Source: Ruminococcaceae bacterium UBA1734
GTDB taxonomy: Bacteria; Bacillota; Clostridia; Oscillospirales; Acutalibacteraceae
NCBI GenBank assembly: GCA_002315765.1
Contig: DCIE01000005.1
Span: forward strand, 1 to 15,812
Length of the DNA stretch: 15,812 bases
Direction: 5' to 3'
Each line of letters begins with the position of its first letter. The stretch's first letter is position 1. Position numbers and translations under genes: made by a program. The notes under the pieces were generated by a model. That model searched no databases. It had not been told where the DNA came from and saw only the letters and a list, made by a program, of their open reading frames with translations. Of this stretch, positions 8,585 through 14,900 are shown piece by piece.

Positions 8585-11194
8585 TTATGAATTACACTTC
8601 ACACTAATCTCAAAATGTTTAAGCAATTTAGCACTGATTTTTTCTTTTTCAAGAAACTGCTTTATGCTTTCTTCGCAAGCCAGATCAATTCGCATTGCCT
8701 CAAAATAAATGCTTTCCTCAGCCGATAAAAGTTTATTTTTTGCATCGCCAATTTTCCGTTCAAGAACAAGCCGGCTCATACGGTCGTTTGTAATGCTTTC
8801 AAGTTGTTTTTGAAGAGCCGATATTTCATTTTTAAGGTCAGAAAGATTATGCTCCAAATTTGATTTATCGACCGTTGCTTTTCTTTTAATGTGTTCAATT
8901 TCCTCCGCCTGTGCGGAGCTTCTGTCCTTTACGGTATTTTCTATCAGCTCATCTATCGGAATAAACTTATCCATATTACCGGGTTTTCGGGATTTAAGCC
9001 AATCAGCAGACCGTCTGCCGTTTTCTTCAAAGCTTATAACCGGCATTGCCAAAATATCAAAGCATTCATCATTTGTAAGAATACTGCCGTCATCTGTCAT
9101 ACCGCAAAGCAGTTGATAAGTCTTTCCCGTATGGGTGTTCCCCGCAATAATATCTATCCCGTAAAAAGCAATTTTGCAAGGTTTAATATTGCCTGACACC
9201 GTAACGGTACCCGAATCGGCACATTCGGTATTTGAGAGAATACCCTTTGCAAGCGGAGAAACAAGTGTGATTTTTTTAAACTCTTTGAGTGCTTTATATC
9301 GCTTATTTCTTCCGCCCGTATAGTAATAAAACAAATCGGGCAATTCATCATAATCGGTTGCAATAACCGTTCGGTTAAGGTCATCGGTTAAAAACCGGCA
9401 ATCATCGTGAGTATCGTTATAATCTTCAAAATACTCTTTTATTATAGCCCATAAATCATCATTGATTTTTTTGGATTTATCGGCAACATATTCAGGGGTG
9501 ATTTTGATTTTCTTTGCAAGCTCCGGCGTAAATGTGGTAAACAGCATTTCTTCCGCCGTTTCCACTTCCCTTTTGTTTTCGTTCTCAAACGATTTTAGAG
9601 TTTTTTCATAATCAATGGAAACTTGCGACTGCGTTCGGTAATTGAGATTTTTGATGGTTTCGGAAATATTATCGGTAAATCCGCCTAAAATCTGATCGGA
9701 AAGTCCGAACACGCCGTCAGCAACAAGCATACGCTTATTAACAAGCTCTAATTTTCGCACATCAGCCATATTGCTTTTATTAAGAAAGTTAAGCACAATT
9801 ACATCGTTTAGCTGACTTAATCTATGGCAACGGTTAATCCGTTGTTCCATTTTTAAGGTGTTATAAAGCAAATCATAATTTATGACCAAAGAAGCAATTT
9901 CCAGACAAAGGCCTCTTGCTCCCTGATCGGTGGAAATAATGATTTCGCCGTCATTTACAAAACCCTCTATTACCCGATAATCCTTACTGCCATTGTAAAT
10001 ACAGGTTTTGTATTTTCCGCTTAATTTTTCATAAAGATAGTTTTGTGTTTCTCTGTTTTCGGTAAATATGACTGCTTTTTTATTGGCATTGCCCCGTTTT
10101 AACAGTTTAAATATTTCATCAAGGTTACGCTTTAATATTGTGAGTTTTGTATCTTCCTTTATCCCATTTGCCAAAAGGAGCATATATTCAAACTCTTTTA
10201 TTTCATCTTCCGCTCCGTCTGTCTTCTTTAAACGACTGATAATACTCTCAAAAGACTTTTTGACAGCAGCCGATGAAGAACCGTACAAATCAAAAAGCAT
10301 TAATGCCAAATCATATTTTTCCATTTCGGGGAAAGCGATTTTTTGCGGTTTGTCAATATAATTTTGTATGGCATTATACAGTTCCTGCTCTAAGGGCGAA
10401 TACTCAAATTCGCAAGTAATAACAAGCCGGTCGGGGATTTTTGCGTATTGCTTTGCTTGACTTCTGAGTGTTCTGAAACAGTATTTGCTTACAAGAGCCG
10501 CAAGTTCCGGATAGTTCTCAGGCTTTCTAAAATATCGGGACATATATTCCTGCTCACTCGGAAGTATGGTTTCGTCAATAAAGTACATTAGACCGTAAAG
10601 GTCAAGAATGTTCTTCTCAATCGGTGTTCCGGTAAGCAGTACCCTGAAGGAATCCTCCGTAATATCTTTAAGCACCCTTGCTTGCTTATTTTCAGGCTTA
10701 TACACAGAAGAAAGAAGGCTTGCTTCTTCAAATACCGAGACATCCCATTTGATTTTAGAAACTAAATCTGCATTCTGCACAGCAAAATCAAAGGTAGTTA
10801 AAACAAGTGCATCCTGCTCAAAAGGATTCCCGTCAGTACTCAGTTGAGCCGACGAATAAAGTGAAACAAAAGGAACGCTGTATTTATTCTTTATAAGATT
10901 TTCCCATTGCATAAGCAAATCAGCATTCGGAACAATGATTATAATACGGTTTTTGCCCTCATACCATTTTTGGGTTACAACAAGCATCGCCTCGGTGGAT
11001 TTACCGAGACCGCTTTCATCCATCAGAACAACGCCCTTCAAATACGGAGAGCGTGTAGCAAAAGTAGCCGCAGCAAGCTGATACGGATAAACCAAAATAT
11101 CTGAAGAAGCATAAGACGGAATAAACTTATCGTCATCGGCAAAACTTTCAAGAGCTTTTGCCGTATAGTATGTGTGAAACGGCGTTCCGGTCAT
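8585..11194 (-). CDS. SNF2-family DEAD/DEAH-like helicase with C-terminal coiled coil
   Basis: An 869-aa SF2/SNF2-type ATPase, predicted to move along or remodel DNA. Motif I is MDESGLGKSTEA (K65-S66; usually GKT), motif III is LLTGTPIEKN (187-195), motif V is ISTDQGARGLCLE (420-432) and motif VI is EQRINRCHRLSQ (450-461). Motif II reads VFEEAS (154-159) where DEAH is normal, keeping the second acidic residue but replacing Asp by Glu and His by Ser. A middle domain of unknown type (about 500-755) is followed by a coiled coil at about 765-830 (EHNLSDLKNEISALQKQLES). The ATG follows GGGAG and a clear promoter, so this is the first gene of the minus-strand block leading to AlbA_2, mod and res. 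No nuclease motif was recognised. It resembles SNF2 helicases found beside restriction genes, but it is not an obvious DISARM or BREX component because their partner genes are absent. Confidence 0.9.
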   Translation of the reverse strand: MTGTPFHTYYTAKALESFADDDKFIPSYASSDILVYPYQLAAATFATRSPYLKGVVLMDESGLGKSTEAMLVVTQKWYEGKNRIIIIVPNADLLMQWENLIKNKYSVPFVSLYSSAQLSTDGNPFEQDALVLTTFDFAVQNADLVSKIKWDVSVFEEASLLSSVYKPENKQARVLKDITEDSFRVLLTGTPIEKNILDLYGLMYFIDETILPSEQEYMSRYFRKPENYPELAALVSKYCFRTLRSQAKQYAKIPDRLVITCEFEYSPLEQELYNAIQNYIDKPQKIAFPEMEKYDLALMLFDLYGSSSAAVKKSFESIISRLKKTDGAEDEIKEFEYMLLLANGIKEDTKLTILKRNLDEIFKLLKRGNANKKAVIFTENRETQNYLYEKLSGKYKTCIYNGSKDYRVIEGFVNDGEIIISTDQGARGLCLEIASLVINYDLLYNTLKMEQRINRCHRLSQLNDVIVLNFLNKSNMADVRKLELVNKRMLVADGVFGLSDQILGGFTDNISETIKNLNYRTQSQVSIDYEKTLKSFENENKREVETAEEMLFTTFTPELAKKIKITPEYVADKSKKINDDLWAIIKEYFEDYNDTHDDCRFLTDDLNRTVIATDYDELPDLFYYYTGGRNKRYKALKEFKKITLVSPLAKGILSNTECADSGTVTVSGNIKPCKIAFYGIDIIAGNTHTGKTYQLLCGMTDDGSILTNDECFDILAMPVISFEENGRRSADWLKSRKPGNMDKFIPIDELIENTVKDRSSAQAEEIEHIKRKATVDKSNLEHNLSDLKNEISALQKQLESITNDRMSRLVLERKIGDAKNKLLSAEESIYFEAMRIDLACEESIKQFLEKEKISAKLLKHFEISVKCNS

Positions 11195-11236
11195 TCGCTT
11201 ATACTCCCTCTATTTTAATAGAAATATCCAAAATAA

Positions 11237-11265
11237 ATTATAACATAATTTTCCCCAAAAGTAAA
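11237..11265 (-). promoter_or_regulatory. promoter for the helicase-AlbA_2-mod-res block
   Basis: On the minus strand TTTACT (11260-11265) and a perfect TATAAT (11237-11242) are separated by 17 nt. The -10 box lies 42 nt before the helicase ATG, and GGGAG stands in between. The -35 matches four of six consensus bases. The only gene upstream on this strand ends in a hairpin, so this is the likely start of the downstream transcription unit. Confidence 0.65.
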
Positions 11266-11308
11266 ACTGTTTTGAAAGATATAAGAGAAAAATTTTTATT
11301 ATGCAAAT

Positions 11309-11338
11309 ATGCCGGCAGCTCTTTCAAACTGCCGGCAT
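11309..11338 (-). terminator. hairpin terminator after the DUF4143 ATPase gene
   Basis: ATGCCGGCAG and CTGCCGGCAT form a perfect 10-bp GC-rich stem with a 10-nt loop, starting 15 nt after the ATPase stop codon. In the direction of transcription it is followed by ATATTTGCATAATAAAAATTTTT, so the U-run is interrupted and delayed. It could be a Rho-independent terminator of modest strength or an mRNA-end stabilising hairpin. Confidence 0.6.
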
Positions 11339-11353
11339 TATACCTATTAAACA

Positions 11354-12580
11354 TTAAATTAAACTGCTGGGAATCAGACAGTTGTTTTTGTCTATTGGAA
11401 TCGGTTCTTCGCACATACAGATAATACCGCCGTTTCCCCTGTTTAAATTTGCTTTATCAATGACTTCATATTTCTTGATTTCTCTGTTATTCGGATTTGC
11501 CGATTTCTTTATCTCAAGCGGATGAATCATATTGTTTTCTTCAATGATAATATCAATTTCTTTCGCATTTGAATCACGATAGTAGGTTATATTAGCTTTG
11601 CTTTTTCCGTAGGCATAATTTTTTACAAGTTCCATTACAACATAATTCTCATAAAAATGACCGCTTACAGCCCCTTTCATTAGTGTTTCCGGAGTAAGCC
11701 ACATAGAAAGATAAGCACAAAGTCCCGTATCGCAAAAATACAGTTTCGGCGTTTTTGTCAGTCTTGTAAACGCATTGTTGGAATAGGGTTTTAAAAGATA
11801 AACGATACCCAATCCTTCCAATGTTTTCAGCCATGATTTCGCCGTTGGTTGTGATATTTCCGCCGCTTCCGCCAAATTCGCATAATTCACCTGTTCAGAC
11901 ACGAGTGCCGCAGCGGTTTCTAAAAATTTTCTGAATTTCACCGTATCCGAAATTCCGCCTGCTTCGGTAATATCTCTCATCAAATAAGTTTCAATATAAG
12001 AGTTAAAATATTCCGAACGCATTTCATCATCCACACCGTATACCTGCGGCATTCCGCCTTCCCATATGTGCCCAAAAACAGCAGTAACATCATTTTTCGG
12101 TGTCTGTTTTTGACGGCTTTGCAGAGTTTCAAGCGAAAAATCAAGTTCAGTGTCAAAAAGCACATTGCTTTTTTCTCTTTGAGAAAGACTGTACAGTTCC
12201 AAAATGCAAAGTCTGCCGGCAAGAGTTTCTCTTATGCTTTTCATCATTTTATATTGTTGGGAACCGGTAAGCCAAAACAGCCCCGTCTCTTCACTTTCGT
12301 CACACATAATCTTGATTTGTTCAAACAATTCCGGTGCCTTTTGAACCTCATCAATCAAAATCGGAGGTTTATATGTTTGAAAAAACAATACCGGATCATT
12401 CTTAGCCAATTCTCTTGCTCTTGCATTGTCAAGAGTAACATAAGTTCGATTTGTTCCTTCTGCCAAATGCTTCATCATGGTGGTTTTTCCGACTTGTCTT
12501 GCACCCGTTACAAGAATTGCCTTGAAAAAGCCATTCATTTTTTCAAATTTTCTTTCAATTTCACGTGTAATATATGCCAT
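11354..12580 (-). CDS. AAA-family ATPase with DUF4143 domain
   Basis: A 408-aa stand-alone ATPase of the AAA_14/DUF4143 type, common in accessory regions of anaerobes and of unknown function. The N-terminal P-loop has Walker A GARQVGKT (26-33) and Walker B ILIDEVQ (76-82 region), followed by sensor-like WLTGSQQY. The middle part carries a winged-helix-like segment (ANLAEAAEISQPTAKSWLKTLEGLG). The C-terminal DUF4143 part ends in a PD-(D/E)xK-like core with EIDIII (D343) and LEIKKS (E356-I-K358), so nuclease activity is possible but unproven for the family. The frame extends to a GTG at 12589, but GAGGTG six nucleotides before the ATG at 12580 makes that ATG the better start. It has its own promoter with a 13-bp inverted repeat and is closed by a hairpin, so it is probably a single-gene unit and not part of the restriction block. 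Confidence 0.92.
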   Translation of the reverse strand: MAYITREIERKFEKMNGFFKAILVTGARQVGKTTMMKHLAEGTNRTYVTLDNARARELAKNDPVLFFQTYKPPILIDEVQKAPELFEQIKIMCDESEETGLFWLTGSQQYKMMKSIRETLAGRLCILELYSLSQREKSNVLFDTELDFSLETLQSRQKQTPKNDVTAVFGHIWEGGMPQVYGVDDEMRSEYFNSYIETYLMRDITEAGGISDTVKFRKFLETAAALVSEQVNYANLAEAAEISQPTAKSWLKTLEGLGIVYLLKPYSNNAFTRLTKTPKLYFCDTGLCAYLSMWLTPETLMKGAVSGHFYENYVVMELVKNYAYGKSKANITYYRDSNAKEIDIIIEENNMIHPLEIKKSANPNNREIKKYEVIDKANLNRGNGGIICMCEEPIPIDKNNCLIPSSLI

Positions 12581-12593
12581 TATCCGCACCTCT

Positions 12594-12636
12594 TTTTTAT
12601 GATAATCTAAATCTGTATTTTATATTATCATAAAAA
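12594..12636. promoter_or_regulatory. 13-bp inverted repeat around the -10 region of the DUF4143 gene (candidate operator)
   Basis: TTTTTATGATAAT (12594-12606) and ATTATCATAAAAA (12624-12636) are perfect inverted copies separated by 17 bp. The right arm overlaps the candidate -10 box at 12622-12627, and the left arm lies just before the ribosome binding site. The placement suits a repressor site or a 5' untranslated hairpin. It is very AT-rich, which lowers the weight of the match. Confidence 0.5.
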
Positions 12637-12650
12637 TACCATCCTGTCAA
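12622..12650 (-). promoter_or_regulatory. promoter for the DUF4143 ATPase gene
   Basis: On the minus strand a perfect -35 TTGACA (12645-12650) is followed after 17 nt by TAATAT (12622-12627), a weak -10. It lies about 42 nt before the chosen ATG. The -35 is the strongest part; the -10 overlaps an inverted repeat that may control it. Confidence 0.55.
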
Positions 12651-12689
12651 GACGCCGGTCAGTAATATTATTACACTGTATGTTTTGTC

Positions 12690-13061
12690 TCATTCTTTAC
12701 CTGTATCATAAAACCTGATATATTTTTTCGGGTTCTTAATATGACTCTTTCCGTCATACCTTCCGTATTGTTTTATGGCATTGAATTTATATCCGTTATC
12801 TATGAAACGCTGCCTGTCTTCTTCGGAATTACACTTGAAGAACGGATCATATTTTTGGCTTTCCAGACCTTTTATATATGCTTCATAATCTATTCTGTGA
12901 ATATCTGTTATAGCATCTTTTCGGTCATGTTTAACACGTGGGCGTTTGCGTACCTGCTCTTCTGCATCTCTTTTGTTTTTGGCTTCAACATAAAAAGTTT
13001 TAAGGCAGTACTTCCCCTTTCCGGCATGACCGCATTTTGCCGTTACTCGGAAATAGCTCAT
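12690..13061 (-). CDS. small basic protein of unknown function, coupled to MazF-like toxin (123 aa)
   Basis: A Lys/Arg-rich cytoplasmic protein with no membrane segment. The N-terminal part reads FRVTAKCGHAGKGKYCLKTFYVEAKNKRDAEEQVRKRPRVKHDRKDAI; C10, H12 and C19 could bind a metal, and RPRVKHDRKDAI is a conserved-looking core. I recall similar Clostridia proteins beside MazF genes but no function for them. The ATG overlaps the stop of the MazF-like gene in ATGA and has AGAGGTGG upstream, so translation is coupled. Because no antitoxin precedes the toxin, this protein is the nearest candidate partner, although MazE-type antitoxins usually are acidic, shorter and encoded upstream. An antitoxin role is inference only. 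Confidence 0.8.
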   Translation of the reverse strand: MSYFRVTAKCGHAGKGKYCLKTFYVEAKNKRDAEEQVRKRPRVKHDRKDAITDIHRIDYEAYIKGLESQKYDPFFKCNSEEDRQRFIDNGYKFNAIKQYGRYDGKSHIKNPKKYIRFYDTGKE

Positions 13062-13438
13062 GACTCCACCTCTCTAATACCAAGAGATATTTTCAGAGCC
13101 AAATTGATTTTATCAATGTCTTCCTGCTTTCTGACAGAACCCAACCGTTCCAGTAAAGCATCACTTGGAATAGTTGTTATTTGTTCGCATAAGACAGTTG
13201 ATTGTTTCCAAAGTCCACAGTCCGTATCAATATCAACATGGGTTGGCATAGATGATTTTTCACTGCTTGTAATCGGAACAACAATTGTTGTGGGCGAATA
13301 ATAATTTCCTATATTGTTCTGAACAATAAGGACAGGTCTGACTCCATTTTGAACCGATCCGCCGAGATCAAAAAGATCGGCCATATAAATGTCAAAGCGT
13401 CTTGGTTTAATAGTACCGGGGTGTATAGATATATTCAT
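13058..13438 (-). CDS. MazF/PemK-family endoribonuclease toxin
   Basis: Predicted ribosome-independent mRNA-cutting toxin, 126 aa, normal for the family. The SH3-like fold signatures are present: GDI-like RFDIYMADL, NGVRPVLIVQN with the catalytic Arg (R34), VVPITS with the conserved Thr (T57), and LCEQITTI (E85-Q86). The frame extends upstream to an ATG at 13495, but AAAGGAG seven nucleotides before the ATG at 13438 fixes the shorter start. The longer start would also overlap the candidate -35 box. No MazE-like or ribbon-helix-helix gene precedes it. Its last codons overlap the start of a small basic protein by 4 bp, so the two form an operon. The extended N-terminus (about 12 residues before RFDIY) is slightly longer than usual. 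Confidence 0.9.
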   Translation of the reverse strand: MNISIHPGTIKPRRFDIYMADLFDLGGSVQNGVRPVLIVQNNIGNYYSPTTIVVPITSSEKSSMPTHVDIDTDCGLWKQSTVLCEQITTIPSDALLERLGSVRKQEDIDKINLALKISLGIREVES

Positions 13439-13465
13439 CGTATATCTCCTTTCATATTTTTTTAA

Positions 13466-13495
13466 GTAATACGAAAGGTGATTTTTAATTTTCAA
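13466..13495 (-). promoter_or_regulatory. possible promoter for the mazF-like operon
   Basis: On the minus strand TTGAAA (13490-13495) and TATTAC (13466-13471) are separated by 18 nt, 28 nt before the ATG at 13438. Both boxes deviate from consensus and the region is AT-rich, so other assignments (for example TTGCGT-17-TAACAT just upstream) are possible. Confidence 0.35.
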
Positions 13496-13595
13496 GAAAA
13501 GATGTTATGAATTATCAAATTTCTACGCAAACTCCCAAAATGTGTCCATCATCCGTGATAAAATGAAATTAAACTGAATTACAAGGATGATTTTT

Positions 13596-13835
13596 ATGAT
13601 AATTTTTATTTTTATATCCTGCATAATTGTGGCTTTACTTTCACTTCTGGTAATGGCAAAAATCATTTCTAAAATAAAAAATAAAATTGCTTTTTTGTTT
13701 GCAGTAATGATTTTATTTGAAAGCGTATGTTTTATCATCGGAGTAAATCTTATAAAAGCGCTTATCAGTTATTTCGCAATAATTTATCTTGCTTTCATAC
13801 TGTCAAAAATAATATTTCATAGAGTGGAGAATTGA
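13596..13835 (+). CDS. small hydrophobic membrane protein (79 aa)
   Basis: A very hydrophobic protein with two or three predicted membrane helices (about residues 2-22, 31-48 and 50-70), separated by the basic loop KIISKIKNKIA. The ATG at 13596 is preferred over the one at 13587 because AAGGA at 13583-13587 is eight nucleotides before it and overlaps the earlier ATG. I do not recognise the family. It is divergent from the mazF-like gene and lies two nucleotides before the next start codon on the plus strand. A competing reading frame on the other strand lacks support. Small membrane proteins occur in toxin and abortive-infection systems, but nothing here proves such a role. Confidence 0.55.
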   Translation: MIIFIFISCIIVALLSLLVMAKIISKIKNKIAFLFAVMILFESVCFIIGVNLIKALISYFAIIYLAFILSKIIFHRVEN

Positions 13836-13837
13836 TT

Positions 13838-13996
13838 ATGTTTAATGGGGTTCAAAATTTATTTTTTCAAAAAGAACGGACCGAATTTATGCCTTATAAA
13901 GCAATGTATGCATTAGCAAAATATGTTGAAAACAATAGCAAAAAAAGTTATAATGAAAGTGGTGATAAATTTGGAAACAAAATACAACGGAAATAA
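13838..13996 (+). CDS. possible 52-residue coding frame overlapping the WYL regulator start
   Basis: The ATG follows the membrane-protein stop by two nucleotides and has GGAG at 13826-13829 with 8-nt spacing, so translation initiation looks possible. The product contains FMPYKAMYALAKYVENN and ends IQRK; no family is recognised. Its 3' part contains a consensus promoter and overlaps the first codons of the WYL gene in another frame, which argues either for a remnant or for a tight coupling peptide. Low confidence that it is a functional gene. Confidence 0.35.
   Translation: MFNGVQNLFFQKERTEFMPYKAMYALAKYVENNSKKSYNESGDKFGNKIQRK
13926..13954 (+). promoter_or_regulatory. near-consensus promoter for the WYL regulator operon
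   Basis: TTGAAA (13926-13931), a 17-nt spacer and a perfect TATAAT (13949-13954). The expected start of transcription is near 13961, only about 10 nt before the TTG at 13971. It is the best sigma-70-type promoter in the window. A very short leader follows from it, so the WYL gene may be translated from an almost leaderless message, or the promoter may be fortuitous. Confidence 0.6.
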
Positions 13997-14900
13997 AGGT
14001 TTTCGTTTGCTTAATATCTATGAACGCCTCAACAAAGGTGAAACAGTAAATAAGCAAAGGTTAGCTGATGAATTTGGTGTGGCACCGAAAACAATTCAGC
14101 GTGATATTGATGATCTGCGTGCTTATCTTTCCGAAGAACACTTTACAGAAATCGAAACATCTATTCGGTACGATAAAGCAAAAGATGTCTACTACCTTGT
14201 CCGCCTTCAAAGAGAGTGGCTTACAAACGAGGAAGCAACAGCACTTTGTAAAATACTTCTTGAAAGCAGAGCATTTAACAAAACCGAGCTTTCGAGAATA
14301 ATCGAAAAACTAATAATGCAGATTGCTCCCGAAGACCGTAAAACCGCTGAAAGCATTATAAGAAATGAGTATTTCAATTATGTGCCGTTAAAACACGAAA
14401 AAAATCTGTTAAGTCCTTTGTGGCAACTTTCAAAATACATAACAGAACAAAAAGTAATTTCGTTCTATTACCACCGCCAAGACGGCAAGCAGAGCAAAAA
14501 GTTAATAAAGCCGGTATCAATTCTGTTTTCAGAATTTTACTTTTATCTGATTGGATTTGATGCCCAAAACAAGGTGGATTACCCTATTGTTTTCCGTGTT
14601 GACCGCATGGTAGATACAAAACCGACCGGCGAAACCTTTTCGGTGCCATATAGAGATAAATTTGATGACGGCGAATTCAGAAAAAGAATTCAGTTTATGT
14701 ATTCGGGAGAGCTTAAAACAGTAAAATTTTATTATTCCGGTGTGCTTGAAGCTATTTTAGACCGCCTGCCTACCGCAAAAATTTTAGAAGAAAAAGACGG
14801 AGTGTACCTAATCTCCGCCGAAACCTACGGCGACGGCATCTATATGTGGCTCAGAGCACAGGGGGAAAAGGTGAAGATGGTCTATAAGGAGTGTAATTGA
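13971..14900 (+). CDS. WYL-domain transcriptional regulator with N-terminal HTH
   Basis: A 309-aa predicted DNA-binding regulator. Residues 12-55 are a DeoR/HTH_11-like winged helix (RLLNIYERLNKGETVNKQ, then LADEFGVAPKTIQRDIDDLR). The WYL domain spans about 155-230, with KPVSILFSEFYFYLIGFD (the W-Y-L motif reads F-Y-L at 191-193) and the ligand-contacting FRVDRM. A C-terminal WCX-like extension runs to the end (VKFYYSGVLEAILDRLP, YMWLRAQG). WYL proteins such as BrxR and CapW control phage-defence operons. The start is taken as TTG at 13971: it is preceded by GTGGTGA, fits the usual N-terminus, and the upstream ATG at 13923 lies on the -35 box of the promoter. The next gene begins directly after the stop, so the regulator probably controls its own operon. 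Confidence 0.88.
   Translation: METKYNGNKGFRLLNIYERLNKGETVNKQRLADEFGVAPKTIQRDIDDLRAYLSEEHFTEIETSIRYDKAKDVYYLVRLQREWLTNEEATALCKILLESRAFNKTELSRIIEKLIMQIAPEDRKTAESIIRNEYFNYVPLKHEKNLLSPLWQLSKYITEQKVISFYYHRQDGKQSKKLIKPVSILFSEFYFYLIGFDAQNKVDYPIVFRVDRMVDTKPTGETFSVPYRDKFDDGEFRKRIQFMYSGELKTVKFYYSGVLEAILDRLPTAKILEEKDGVYLISAETYGDGIYMWLRAQGEKVKMVYKECN

Noticed and set aside
8585..11194. DISARM or BREX system based on the SNF2 helicase
   Set aside because: None of the defining partners (DUF1998 helicase, drmB, PLD protein, brxC, pglZ) is in the window; the methyltransferase is clearly a type III Mod paired with Res.
12660..12678. Terminator after the 123-aa gene (CAGTAATA...TATTAC.CTG dyad)
   Set aside because: The stem is almost all A-T with no following T-run, so it is too weak to call.
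13439..13495. Longer N-terminus for the MazF-like toxin from the ATG at 13495
   Set aside because: A strong AAAGGAG precedes the ATG at 13438, and the extra residues do not resemble the family and overlap a candidate promoter.
13523..13738. 71-codon minus-strand frame opposite the small membrane protein
   Set aside because: It has no convincing ribosome binding site, while the plus-strand frame has AAGGA well placed and a typical membrane-protein composition.
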